Source: Thermodesulfovibrionales bacterium
GTDB lineage: Bacteria; Nitrospirota; Thermodesulfovibrionia; Thermodesulfovibrionales; SM23-35
Assembly: GCA_020062205.1 (NCBI GenBank)
Contig: JAGUWT010000230.1
Location: 1-42,751 of the forward strand
Reading direction: 5' to 3'
Length of the DNA: 42,751 nucleotides
The position numbers and the translations under genes were made by a program. A model generated the notes under the pieces. It ran no database searches, was not told where the DNA came from, and worked only from the letters and a program-made list of their open reading frames with translations. Below, in pieces: positions 1 through 9,929 of the stretch; within the stretch, counting starts at the first letter, position 1; each line of letters begins with the position of its first letter.

Positions 1-1
1 T

Positions 2-94
2 GGTACTGTAAGAGCTTTGGAAAGACAGGCAATGTCAAATGAGGGGAAAACTGTAAAATATCACTTTGAAAAGTCTAACCTCAAAATTCTTTGA
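2..94 (+). CDS. C-terminal end of an upstream gene (partial, unknown product)
   Basis: Open frame from the window edge reading GTVRALERQAMSNEGKTVKYHFEKSNLKIL then TGA at 92-94; no family recognised. Confidence 0.35.
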   Translation, partial: GTVRALERQAMSNEGKTVKYHFEKSNLKIL

Positions 95-147
95 GGATGA
101 TTTTCCATATAAAGGTTTAAAGGTCTTCAATACAATAAGGAGATGCT

Positions 148-1170
148 ATGCTAAACGAAAAAGTAATTTTAATTACTGGCGGCACCGGTTCTTTCGGTAA
201 AAAGATGACGCAAATTATTCTGGAAAATTACACCCCTAAAAAACTTATTATCTTTAGCCGCGATGAACTTAAACAGTTTGAAATGTCACAAAGGTGGAGT
301 ACAAGAAAGTATCCTTGTCTTCGCTACTTTCTCGGTAGTGTCAGAGATAAAGATAGGTTAATTCATGCTTTTCGTGGTGTAGATTATGTCATTCATGCTG
401 CAGCTCTGAAACAGGTACCTGCTGCCGAATATAATCCCACAGAATTTATTAAAACTAACATTATAGGTGCAATGAATGTTATAGATGCCACTCTATTTAA
501 CAATGTTCAAAAAGTTATAGCCTTATCTACAGATAAGGCATGTAATCCTGTTAATCTTTATGGAGCAACCAAACTATGTTCAGATAAGCTATTTATTGCT
601 GCTAATGCATATAGTGGGAGAAACTCAATCTTTACTGTTGTACGTTATGGGAATGTACTGGGGAGTCGTGGCTCAGTTGTCCCATTTTTCAAAGAGAGGG
701 CTGCAACAGGTGTGTTACCTATTACTGACCCACGTATGACCCGTTTCTGGATTACGCTGGATCAGGCTGCCCATTTTGTACTTAAGGTTTTAGAGATAGC
801 AAAGGGGGAGGAGATATTTGTCCCTAAAATTCCATCTATGAAAATCACCGATCTGGCGAAAGCCATAGCTCCAAATTGTACCCATACAATAATAGGTATT
901 AGACCTGGTGAAAAAATTCACGAAGTGTTAATTGGTGAGGATGATGAACATGATACAATAGAATATAATGAATGTTTTGTAATAAAACAAAAATTAATAT
1001 CTGAAGCAGATCTTAATGGTGGCAAAAGATGTCCAGAAGGCTTTAAGTATACTTCAAACAACAACCCTGATATTATTAGTATTGAAGAGCTTCAAAATAT
1101 AATAGAACAAATCTCCGATGACTATAATATTGAAAAGAGTCGCTGGTCACTGGAAGACATTATACAATAA
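148..1170 (+). CDS. pseB: UDP-GlcNAc 4,6-dehydratase, PseB/FlaA1-like SDR
   Basis: N-term VILITGGTGSFGKKMTQIILENY..IIFSRDELKQFEM is typical of PseB-type inverting dehydratases; AAGGAG ribosome-binding site just upstream of the ATG. Confidence 0.88.
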   Translation: MLNEKVILITGGTGSFGKKMTQIILENYTPKKLIIFSRDELKQFEMSQRWSTRKYPCLRYFLGSVRDKDRLIHAFRGVDYVIHAAALKQVPAAEYNPTEFIKTNIIGAMNVIDATLFNNVQKVIALSTDKACNPVNLYGATKLCSDKLFIAANAYSGRNSIFTVVRYGNVLGSRGSVVPFFKERAATGVLPITDPRMTRFWITLDQAAHFVLKVLEIAKGEEIFVPKIPSMKITDLAKAIAPNCTHTIIGIRPGEKIHEVLIGEDDEHDTIEYNECFVIKQKLISEADLNGGKRCPEGFKYTSNNNPDIISIEELQNIIEQISDDYNIEKSRWSLEDIIQ

Positions 1171-1190
1171 TAAAAAGCAAAAAATTCTTA

Positions 1191-3365
1191 TTGTTTTATA
1201 AACCCTATTATAGAAAAACTAATTTGAGATTGCTCATTACAGGTGTGAGTGGTTTGTTAGGCAACAATCTCGCTTACTACTTTAAGGATAAGTATGAAGT
1301 TCTTGGATTACATTCCTCGCATGCTGTCACAATCAAAGGTATTTATACAGAAAAATGTGATCTTTCATTTAATAACTCCATAAGGAAAATTATTCGTGAT
1401 TTCAATCCATCTGTTATCATTCACTGTGCTTCCTTAACAAACGTGGACCAATGCGAGGTAGATAAAAATCTGACCAAAAAAATAAACGTCCTGTCGACCA
1501 AAAATATTGTCGAAGATATTACCGATAGGGATGTCAAACTTGTCTATATCTCGACCGATTCAGTGTATGACGGGGTAAAAGGGGATTTCTCTGAGGATGA
1601 CAATGTGAATCCACTAAATTACTATGGACTTTCTAAATACGAAGGAGAAGTAGAAGTTTTAAAGAAAAAAAATTCTCTGGTCTTGAGGACTAATATATTC
1701 GGATGGAATATACAAAATAAATTGAGCCTTGGCGAGTGGATTTTGGAAGAGCTTAAGGCGGGAAGGAAAATAAATTGTTTTAAGGATGCCTATTTCTCTA
1801 CAATATATACACTGGAACTTGCAAGGGTAATTGACATTGCGATTCAAAATAACTTGAGTGGCATCTATAATTGCGGCGGTACCAATTCATGCTCAAAGTA
1901 CGAATTTGCCCATAAGATAGCCAGTTGTTTCGGATTTGATAAGACATTTATAGCCCCCATCTTTATAGATGATTTCGGTTTTAAAGCTAAGAGGGGGAAA
2001 AAACTTACTTTAAATGTAAATAAGCTTCAAAAAGAGCTTGATTATAAGTTGCCAACTATAGAGCAATCGATAGAATCGTTTTATAAAGATTACAAGTGCG
2101 GATTGCCAGACATGATTAAAAAAGGTCAGTCAGCAAGTCGTGAGGAATTCAATTTTATACCATACGGAAGACACTGGATTGACGAAAACGACATTCAGGC
2201 TGTTGCCAGCGTGCTACGCTCGGATCGCATTACTCAGGGACCCAAGGTTGAGGAATTCGAGAAAGCACTTACTGAATATACTGGGGCAAGATATGCTGTT
2301 GTAGTGAGCTCAGGGACAGCAGCCCTGCACATTGCATGTCTTGCCGCAGGGGTGAAAGAAGGAGACGAAGTCATAACCTCTCCGATAACTTTTACTGCAA
2401 GTGCAAATTGCATTCTTTATTGTGGAGGCAAGCCGGTATTTGCAGATATAGACAAGGGCACTTACAATATTGATCCTACCGAAATAGAAAAGAAAATAAC
2501 TTCAAGAACCAAGGCTATAATCCCTGTCCATTTTGCTGGACAAAGCTGCGATATGGAATCAATACATAAAATTGTTATTGAAGCCGAAAAAAAATATGGG
2601 CACAAGATTTATATAATTGAAGATGCCTGCCATGCGCTTGGTTCATTATATAAAAAGAATAAGGTTGGATCATGCAAATTTTCTCATATGACAGTAATGA
2701 GTTTCCATCCGGTAAAGCATATCACCACTGGAGAAGGTGGAATAGTTCTTACAAATGATAAGGAACTTTATAGTAGACTTAAGAGGCTTAGGTCACATGG
2801 TATTACAAGCAACCCTGAAGAATTTGTCTACCGGCACTATGCCTTTCAGTCCAATGGGATGTTGAACCCCTGGTATTATGAACAGATCGACCTCGGATAT
2901 AATTATCGCATTACGGATATCCAATGTGCCCTTGGACTTTCCCAAATGAAAAACCTCGATGATTTTCGAAGGCTGAGAAAAACTATTGTCAACAGGTATA
3001 ACAAAGCCTTTGGTGGCATAAGATATATCCAGACTCCGTATGAATCAACTGATTGCGAAAGTAATTTCCACCTTTATGTGATCCTGTTCGATTTCGAAGC
3101 CATTGGAAGAGGACGTACGGAATTCATGCTTGAACTTAAGAGGCGCGAAATTCAAACGCAGGTGCACTATATACCTGTATACACCCAGCCGTTTTATAGA
3201 AAAACGTTTGGTACGGACTGGGGAGATTGTCCAAACGCCGAAGCATATTATAAAAGATGCCTTTCCATTCCGCTCTTTCCCGCCATGACTGAGAATGACG
3301 TGGAAAATGTGATCACTGAAATAAAGGAGTTAGTTGAATCATCAAAACGTTCTAAATTCATATGA
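1191..3365 (+). CDS. Fusion: RmlD/dTDP-4-dehydrorhamnose-reductase-like SDR (N-term) + PseC-like DegT/DnrJ/EryC1 aminotransferase (C-term)
   Basis: N-half: LLITGVSGLLGNNLA, YISTDSVYDG, YYGLSKYEGE (GxxGxxG, YxxxK). C-half: SVLRSDRITQGPKVEEFEKALTEYTGARYAVVVSSGTAALH and SFHPVKHITTGEGG (PLP Lys). TTG start; no stop between the halves. Confidence 0.85.
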   Translation: MFYKPYYRKTNLRLLITGVSGLLGNNLAYYFKDKYEVLGLHSSHAVTIKGIYTEKCDLSFNNSIRKIIRDFNPSVIIHCASLTNVDQCEVDKNLTKKINVLSTKNIVEDITDRDVKLVYISTDSVYDGVKGDFSEDDNVNPLNYYGLSKYEGEVEVLKKKNSLVLRTNIFGWNIQNKLSLGEWILEELKAGRKINCFKDAYFSTIYTLELARVIDIAIQNNLSGIYNCGGTNSCSKYEFAHKIASCFGFDKTFIAPIFIDDFGFKAKRGKKLTLNVNKLQKELDYKLPTIEQSIESFYKDYKCGLPDMIKKGQSASREEFNFIPYGRHWIDENDIQAVASVLRSDRITQGPKVEEFEKALTEYTGARYAVVVSSGTAALHIACLAAGVKEGDEVITSPITFTASANCILYCGGKPVFADIDKGTYNIDPTEIEKKITSRTKAIIPVHFAGQSCDMESIHKIVIEAEKKYGHKIYIIEDACHALGSLYKKNKVGSCKFSHMTVMSFHPVKHITTGEGGIVLTNDKELYSRLKRLRSHGITSNPEEFVYRHYAFQSNGMLNPWYYEQIDLGYNYRITDIQCALGLSQMKNLDDFRRLRKTIVNRYNKAFGGIRYIQTPYESTDCESNFHLYVILFDFEAIGRGRTEFMLELKRREIQTQVHYIPVYTQPFYRKTFGTDWGDCPNAEAYYKRCLSIPLFPAMTENDVENVITEIKELVESSKRSKFI

Positions 3366-3390
3366 TATGCCACGGATCGGGAGTTAGGAA

Positions 3391-4752
3391 ATGAAGATAT
3401 TATTGATAAATCCACCCATCAGGGAATGGGCAAAGCCAAATGTTTTACCGCTCGGGCTTGGTTATATAGCATCGGTTTTAAGGTGCAAGGGACATGAAGT
3501 CGAGGTGATGGACATAAACGCGTTTAGATGGAAACCCCATTACGTCGAGGAAAAGATAAAAAATGCCGAATTCGACGTCGCTGGCATAGGTGCCATCGTG
3601 ACTGTGTACAAGTACGTAAAGTGGCTTGTTGGTATTCTGAGAGGCCATCATCCAGGAAAGAAAATAGTAGTTGGTGGAAGCATGGGAACCTCTATACCAC
3701 ATATCATTCTTGAAAAGACTGATGCTGACATAGCCTGCATCGGTGAAGGCGAGGTCACCGCCGCTGAGATAACTGAAGCGGTGGAAAACGGTAGTGACTT
3801 ATCCCGGGTCGAAGGCATATGGTACAGGAAAGACGGAAGGATTTGCGTGAATAATAAGAGAGCGCCAATAAAAAACCTTGATGCAGTTCCTTTGCCTGCT
3901 TGGGACCTATTCCCGATGGATATTTATCTAAAAAACCCCGTAGGTGCTCCAAACAGGAACAAATGGATAGACGGAAGCTCCGAAAGCAATACAGTGCTTT
4001 CGATGAATCTGAGTGGCACACGTGGATGCCCTTATAAATGCATTTACTGCTATCACGACTTCATGGGTCAGGGTTATAGGCATAGGTCCCCAGAAAACAT
4101 CGTCACCGAGATGAAGATTTTGAAAGAGAGTTACGGCGTAGAGTACTTCCATTTCATAGACGACGAGTTCTGCCTGAAAAAGGGTTTTGTGTTCGATTTC
4201 TGCAAGGCTGTTAAAGAGGAGTTTAAAGGAAGGATAACATGGGGCTGTGCAGGAAGAGTTAACCTTATGACCGAAGATCTAATTGCTGAAATGGCTGATT
4301 CTGGATGTACCTTGATAGGTTACGGAATAGAGTCAGGAAGCCAGAAAATGCTGAATGCAATGAAAAAAGGCGTTACAGTCAAACAGGCTAAGGATACCCT
4401 GAGATGGACTATAAAGCATTTGGGATGGGCGGACACCTCTTTTATGATAGGCACCCCCGGAGAGAATAGGGAGACCATACAGGAAACAATTGATTTTTGT
4501 AAAGAACTTGGTTTAAACCCGGCTGTAATATTTTTTACAACACCGTATCCCGGGACTGAGTTGTATCGCATGGCGCTACAGCAGGGCAAAATAATAGACG
4601 AAGAAGAATATATTCTTAATCTTGGAGAGCAAGGAGAAAAAATAAGGGTGAATTTCTCTGAACTTGCAGATGAGGAGCTATGGGAGGCACAGGAATACAT
4701 GATTAAAGAACTGAATGCATGGAACAAGATAAAACATCCTGAGAGCAGATGA
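3391..4752 (+). CDS. B12-binding-domain radical SAM protein
   Basis: N-term LLINPPIREWAKPNVLPLGLGYIASVLRCKGHEVEVMDIN (B12-binding-like); SGTRGCPYKCIYCYHD (CxxxCxxC). Confidence 0.88.
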   Translation: MKILLINPPIREWAKPNVLPLGLGYIASVLRCKGHEVEVMDINAFRWKPHYVEEKIKNAEFDVAGIGAIVTVYKYVKWLVGILRGHHPGKKIVVGGSMGTSIPHIILEKTDADIACIGEGEVTAAEITEAVENGSDLSRVEGIWYRKDGRICVNNKRAPIKNLDAVPLPAWDLFPMDIYLKNPVGAPNRNKWIDGSSESNTVLSMNLSGTRGCPYKCIYCYHDFMGQGYRHRSPENIVTEMKILKESYGVEYFHFIDDEFCLKKGFVFDFCKAVKEEFKGRITWGCAGRVNLMTEDLIAEMADSGCTLIGYGIESGSQKMLNAMKKGVTVKQAKDTLRWTIKHLGWADTSFMIGTPGENRETIQETIDFCKELGLNPAVIFFTTPYPGTELYRMALQQGKIIDEEEYILNLGEQGEKIRVNFSELADEELWEAQEYMIKELNAWNKIKHPESR

Positions 4753-5753
4753 GACAGAACATGAAAATATTAGTTTTAGGGTGTGGTTCGGTGGGCAAGA
4801 GGCATATCCGCAATTTACTTTCTCTGAATGCTGGTAAAACAGCAGCCTACGACATCAACGAAGATAAGCTGGATGCAATCAAAAAAGAATTCTCTATTGA
4901 TGTTTATTCTGATTTAAACAGAGCCTTGTCAGAAGACAAATACGATGCAGCCTTAATTTGCAGCCCTCCCAGCTGCCATGTTGCTCAGGCGTCCCTTTTG
5001 CTGGAAAATGGAATGCATTGTTTTATAGAGAAGCCAATGTCGCACAATCTTGAAGGGATTGATAAGCTTATTGAGACAGCCTTCAAGAAACAAAAGGCAG
5101 TGCTTGTAGGATACTCGCTTAGGTTTTCTCCGATGCTTGTCAATATCAAAAGGTTGGTAGACGAAGGGGCAGTAGGGAATATCCTTTCATTGAGGGCATC
5201 TGTTGGCTATTACCTGCCGTACTGGCGTCCTCACGAAGATTACAGAAGAGGTTACGGTGCAAGTCTGGAATTAGGCGGAGGCATTGTGCTGGATGCAAGT
5301 CACGAAATTGATTATGTCCGTTATCTTGCCGGAGAGGTAGAAGAAGTTTTTGCAGTCTGCAGGAAACTGAGCAAATTAGATATAGACACGGAGGATTTTG
5401 CAGAGATTACAATGCGCCATAAAAACGGAGCATATTCACAGATACACCTTGATTATCTGCAAAGTAATTATAGAAGGAACTGTGAAATTATTGGCGATGA
5501 AGGTATGATTCTCTGGGATATTAATGAGCGTATTCTTAAACTCTATGACCTGCATGATAAGGAATACCATGTTTACTATGAAGGCCTGAATGTAAATGTT
5601 AATGATATGTTTATCGAAGAACTCAGGCACTTTTTCAGATGCATACAGGGGGATGAGGACCCTGTTATTGACCTTAAGGAGGGCAAACGCATTCAGGAAG
5701 TAATTATGCGGATTAAGCAGTCTTCAGATGAAAAAAAGTTCCTTTCTGTTTAA
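4749..5753 (+). CDS. Gfo/Idh/MocA family oxidoreductase
   Basis: N-term MKILVLGCGSVGKRHIRNL Rossmann; CFIEKPMSHN (EKP motif); overlaps upstream gene by 4 nt. Confidence 0.87.
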   Translation: MRQNMKILVLGCGSVGKRHIRNLLSLNAGKTAAYDINEDKLDAIKKEFSIDVYSDLNRALSEDKYDAALICSPPSCHVAQASLLLENGMHCFIEKPMSHNLEGIDKLIETAFKKQKAVLVGYSLRFSPMLVNIKRLVDEGAVGNILSLRASVGYYLPYWRPHEDYRRGYGASLELGGGIVLDASHEIDYVRYLAGEVEEVFAVCRKLSKLDIDTEDFAEITMRHKNGAYSQIHLDYLQSNYRRNCEIIGDEGMILWDINERILKLYDLHDKEYHVYYEGLNVNVNDMFIEELRHFFRCIQGDEDPVIDLKEGKRIQEVIMRIKQSSDEKKFLSV

Positions 5754-5756
5754 AAA

Positions 5757-6542
5757 ATGGTATTAACAAAGATTCAAAAGGTTACAGCATTAATACAGGC
5801 ACGATTGGGTTCAACAAGACTTCCGGGCAAGACCCTGATGACTATTGCGGGAGAAAGTCTTCTTGGCCATCTTGTGAAAAGAGTAAAAGCATCCCGCTAT
5901 GTAAATGAGATTATAATTGCTACGACCATAAACTACAGGGATGACGCAATAGTCAAGTTTGCTGTAGGTAACAATCTTAAATTTTATCGGGGAAGTGAAG
6001 AAGACGTCCTTGAACGTTTTTACCAGGCTGCTGTTGAATACGGCATAGAGACAATTGTAAGGATTACTCCTGATTGTCCGATGTTAGACCCTGAAATTAT
6101 GGATGCTGTTATTTCGAAGTATTTGGAAGGAAATCATAATTATGTTAGTAATGTTCTTCCGCCCACGTTTCCGGATGGGTTAGATACAGAAGTTTTTTCA
6201 TTCAGGACCCTTGAAAAGACATGGCATGAGGCAAGACTTCCCTCCGAACGGGAACATGTTACTCCTTATATTGTTAAACATCCTGAGCTATTCCGTCATT
6301 TTAATGTTAAAAAGGAAGGTGAAGACCTTTCTTGGTTGAGATTGACGGTTGATACCCGAGATGATTATGACTTTGTTTGTAAAATTTTTGAGTTGCTTTA
6401 CCACCCAAATGAGATATTTCATATGGAGGATGTTCTCGCCTTATTAAAGGAAAACCCTCAACTTTTAAAAATAAACAGTGGAATATTGAGAAATGAAGGG
6501 TATAAAATATCTCTTTTAAAAGATAATAAATATGGAACATAA
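5757..6542 (+). CDS. SpsF/PseF-like cytidylyltransferase
   Basis: VTALIQARLGSTRLPGKTLMTIAGESLLGHLVKRVKAS is typical of SpsF family. Confidence 0.85.
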   Translation: MVLTKIQKVTALIQARLGSTRLPGKTLMTIAGESLLGHLVKRVKASRYVNEIIIATTINYRDDAIVKFAVGNNLKFYRGSEEDVLERFYQAAVEYGIETIVRITPDCPMLDPEIMDAVISKYLEGNHNYVSNVLPPTFPDGLDTEVFSFRTLEKTWHEARLPSEREHVTPYIVKHPELFRHFNVKKEGEDLSWLRLTVDTRDDYDFVCKIFELLYHPNEIFHMEDVLALLKENPQLLKINSGILRNEGYKISLLKDNKYGT

Positions 6543-7833
6543 TTATTCTGACCGATATAGATTATCCCTGCAAATGCTCGAAAGGGCGATTAAGACCATC
6601 CCTCTCGGCTCCCAGACCTTCAGCAAGAGCAAAACACAATATCCTTATGGCGTTTCTCCTTACTTCATCAAAAAGGGAAAGGGATCCCGTGTATGGGATG
6701 TGGATGGCAATGAATACATTGACTTTATAAATGCATTGGCTGCCGTTACCCTTGGTTATAACGACCCTGATGTTACAAATGCTGTAAAGGCTCAACTTGA
6801 AGAAGGAACTATATTTAGCTTGCCTCATGAGCTTGAAGTCAAGGTGGCTGAAAAAATAGTAGAGATGGTTCCCTGTGCTGAAATGGTGCGTTTCGGGAAA
6901 AATGGCTCTGATGTCACTTCTGGAGCAATCAGACTTGCAAGGGCATGTACAAAAAGAGAGCATGTTGCTGTATGCGGCTATCACGGCTGGCAGGACTGGT
7001 ATATAGGCTCTACTTCACGCAATCTTGGGGTACCACAATCAACAAGGGATTTAACACATACATTCGCATATAATAATATTGATTCTTTATACAAAGTTTT
7101 TCAGCAATATCCTGACCAGATAGCTACTGTTATTATGGAACCAATGAATGTAAGTGAACCGAAGGATAATTTTTTAGAAAAGGTTAAAGACCTGACACAT
7201 AAAAACAAAGCGGTATTTATATTTGATGAGACGATTACCGGATTCCGTTATTCAACCGGTGGAGCACAGGAGTATTTTGGCGTAATCCCGGACCTTGCAA
7301 CATTTGGAAAGGGGCTGGCTAACGGTTATCCTGTATCAGCCGTTGCAGGAAAGGTGGAAATAATGCGATTGATGGAGGAAATATTCTTTTCCTTTACCTT
7401 TGGAGGAGAGACCCTGTCATTGGCTGCTGCATTGGCTACGATGACAAAATTGCAGAAAGAGCCGGTAATTGAAAAATTATGGTCACAGGGGAGGAAAGTA
7501 GTTGACGGAACAAAATTGTTAATCGAGAATCATAGATTGGAAGATGTGTTGTCAATCGGGGGAAAGGAATGCTGGTCTTTTTTGATATTCAAAGATAGCG
7601 ATATATATTCCCAGTGGGAACTGAAAACCTTGTTCCTACAGGAAGTATTCAGACGGGGTATTCTGGCACTTGGAACGCACAATATGAGTTATGCTCACAC
7701 CGATGAAGACATCTCTAAACTTTTAGGAATATATGATGAAGTCTTTGCGATTATCAAAAATACCATCGTAAACAGGAATTTAAACGAAATGCTGCAAAGT
7801 GAAGTTCTGGTTCCGCTTTTTAAGATAAGATGA
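6532..7833 (+). CDS. Class III aminotransferase (glutamate-1-semialdehyde aminomutase-like), glycan-locus type
   Basis: GSQTFSKSKTQYP...GKGSRVWDVDGNEYIDFINALAAVTLGYNDP...FIFDETITGFRYSTGGAQEYFGVIPDLATFGKGLANGYPVSAVAG. Confidence 0.85.
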   Translation: MEHNYSDRYRLSLQMLERAIKTIPLGSQTFSKSKTQYPYGVSPYFIKKGKGSRVWDVDGNEYIDFINALAAVTLGYNDPDVTNAVKAQLEEGTIFSLPHELEVKVAEKIVEMVPCAEMVRFGKNGSDVTSGAIRLARACTKREHVAVCGYHGWQDWYIGSTSRNLGVPQSTRDLTHTFAYNNIDSLYKVFQQYPDQIATVIMEPMNVSEPKDNFLEKVKDLTHKNKAVFIFDETITGFRYSTGGAQEYFGVIPDLATFGKGLANGYPVSAVAGKVEIMRLMEEIFFSFTFGGETLSLAAALATMTKLQKEPVIEKLWSQGRKVVDGTKLLIENHRLEDVLSIGGKECWSFLIFKDSDIYSQWELKTLFLQEVFRRGILALGTHNMSYAHTDEDISKLLGIYDEVFAIIKNTIVNRNLNEMLQSEVLVPLFKIR

Positions 7834-8864
7834 ACATTGTTATCCGGACAGATGCATCTGTTAATGTAGGCGCAGGGCATGTAATGCGCAGTTTGACACT
7901 ATCTGATGAACTGAGACGTTTTGATGCAAAAGTTTTTTATATCTGCCGTGAGGAGTTAGGTAACTCTATAGCACTAATCGAGGAAAAGGGTTATAAAGTT
8001 TATCGGTTGCCGTATAATGACCTCCGCTTCGGAACTGAAATCGAAAAAGTAAAGACTGCTTTAATTGATATAAGTAATGTTGACTTATTGATAGTTGACC
8101 ATTATGAGTCGGATGCACAATGGGAAAGGCAAATGCGGGTTTATGTGAAAAGACTTATGGTTATAGATGACTTAGCCGACAGATATCATGATTGCGATAT
8201 ACTTTTGAATCAAAATTTTTACGAAGGGTTTCAGACACGCTATGACGGTATGGTTCCTGAGCACTGCCAAAAATTATTGGGTCCGCAATATGCCTTATTG
8301 CGCCGAGAATTTATAGAGTCCCGCAAAAAGTTAAGAAAGCGGAATGGAGATATTAAAAGGCTTTTAGTGTTTTTCGGAAGCAGCGACCCTACAAACGAAA
8401 CCGCTAAAGCCCTATCAGCTTTAAAGCTGTTTAACAATCGCTTTTCTGTGGATGTGGTGGTAGGGGATAATAACCCGCGAAGGGAAATGATAAAGGATAT
8501 GTGTAGTGTTATGCCAGGCGCCGAATATTACTGCCCGGCGGATAACATGGCGGAGTTAATGGTTAATGCCGATTTGTCAATAGGTTCTGGAGGCAGCACT
8601 ACATGGGAGAGATGCTGTTTGGGGTTACCTGCGCTGGTGGCTGTTTTATCGGATAATCAGTATGAATTGACCTTAGCAGTTGAGAAATATGGCGCTCTTA
8701 TAAACTTGGGATGGGGACATAGTTTAGTACCTGAGGATTATTCTGATGCAATCAATAACATCACTGCACGGCATTTATCCGTGATGAGTGCTAAGGGGCT
8801 GAGTTTAGTAGACGGTGAGGGATGCCCCCGCGTAGCACAAAAAATACTTTCTTTTATAGGATAA
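7830..8864 (+). CDS. pseG: PseG/SpsG-like UDP-sugar hydrolase
   Basis: MNIVIRTDASVNVGAGHVMRSLTLSDELR...LLIVDHYESDAQWE...LSIGSGGSTTWERCCLGLPALV. Confidence 0.87.
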   Translation: MNIVIRTDASVNVGAGHVMRSLTLSDELRRFDAKVFYICREELGNSIALIEEKGYKVYRLPYNDLRFGTEIEKVKTALIDISNVDLLIVDHYESDAQWERQMRVYVKRLMVIDDLADRYHDCDILLNQNFYEGFQTRYDGMVPEHCQKLLGPQYALLRREFIESRKKLRKRNGDIKRLLVFFGSSDPTNETAKALSALKLFNNRFSVDVVVGDNNPRREMIKDMCSVMPGAEYYCPADNMAELMVNADLSIGSGGSTTWERCCLGLPALVAVLSDNQYELTLAVEKYGALINLGWGHSLVPEDYSDAINNITARHLSVMSAKGLSLVDGEGCPRVAQKILSFIG

Positions 8865-8876
8865 AAAATTTAGGTT

Positions 8877-9929
8877 ATGGAAAAAATACAAATCGGTGAC
8901 CGTATAATAACTAAAGGATGTTCTCCCTTCATTATTGCCGAAGCAGGGATCAATCATAACGGGGAACTTGAAAAAGCATTTGCCATGATTAATGCAGCAA
9001 AGGAAGCAGGTGCAGATGCAGTTAAATTTCAGACCTTTAAAGCCGAAGAATTTATTACAGACCCTGATTTACCATATACTTATGTGTCACAGGGAAAAGA
9101 GATTACCGAATCCATGCTAAAAATGTTTAAACGATATGAGTTTAACCGTGAAGAATGGTATTTAATTAAAAAAAGATGCGATGAAGAGGGGATTATGTTT
9201 TTGTCCACTCCTCAAAACCGTTCTGACCTTGATTTGCTATTGAAAATTGGAATTCCGGCCATTAAGGTTGGTTCTGATGATTTTACCAATTTACCATCGT
9301 TGAAAAGTTACTCTCAGACAAAGTTGCCGATGATTGTTTCATGTGGAATGTCTGATTTGGCTGAAGTCTATCGTGCCCTTGAAGCAGTAGGCTCTCTTGA
9401 TGGTTACCCTACTGTATTAATGCTTTGTACCAGCCAATATCCCACCCCACTACAAGACGTAAATCTGCTTAAATTAAGGACGTTAATCGATGCATTCCCT
9501 ATGGTGTTGCTCGGATTTTCCGATCATACACAGGGCAACCTCGCATCTTCGTTAGCCGTTGCTTTTGGCGCAGTAGTATTTGAAAAACATTTCACCTTAA
9601 GCCATAATTTACCAGGGCCTGACCACTGGTTCTCTGAAGACCCGGTTGGGTTAAAACAATGGGTTAATTCAATCAGGGATGCCTTTATTATGATGGGAAG
9701 TGCAGATGTGAGGCCCACGGAAGCCGAACTTAGTGCAAGAACCCTTGCACGCCGCAGCATAGTGGCGATTCGTGATATAAATAAAGGGGATTTATTAACC
9801 GATGCCAATGTCGGTTTGAGAAGGCCTGGTAATGGGCTGCCGCCTGAAATGCTCGACAAAATAATCGGTTTGAAGGCTACCTGTCGGATTTCTAAAGGGA
9901 GTCTATTGCAATTTGGTGATTTTAAATAA
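8877..9929 (+). CDS. NeuB/PseI-family nonulosonic acid synthase with C-terminal SAF domain
   Basis: FIIAEAGINHNGELEKAFAMINAAKEAGADAVKFQTFKAE; GFSDHTQGN; C-term RRSIVAIRDINKGDLLTDANVGLRRPGNGLPPEMLDKIIG. Confidence 0.88.
   Translation: MEKIQIGDRIITKGCSPFIIAEAGINHNGELEKAFAMINAAKEAGADAVKFQTFKAEEFITDPDLPYTYVSQGKEITESMLKMFKRYEFNREEWYLIKKRCDEEGIMFLSTPQNRSDLDLLLKIGIPAIKVGSDDFTNLPSLKSYSQTKLPMIVSCGMSDLAEVYRALEAVGSLDGYPTVLMLCTSQYPTPLQDVNLLKLRTLIDAFPMVLLGFSDHTQGNLASSLAVAFGAVVFEKHFTLSHNLPGPDHWFSEDPVGLKQWVNSIRDAFIMMGSADVRPTEAELSARTLARRSIVAIRDINKGDLLTDANVGLRRPGNGLPPEMLDKIIGLKATCRISKGSLLQFGDFK

Noticed and set aside
4320-4727. Long minus-strand ORF (135 aa)
   Set aside because: Antisense to the radical SAM gene with no recognisable family; composition looks like shadow coding
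6562-6984. Minus-strand ORF (140 aa)
   Set aside because: Shadow of the class III aminotransferase gene; no domain seen
6532-7833. Class III aminotransferase as heme-pathway HemL
   Set aside because: Translationally coupled to SpsF- and PseG-like genes, and no other heme genes in the window
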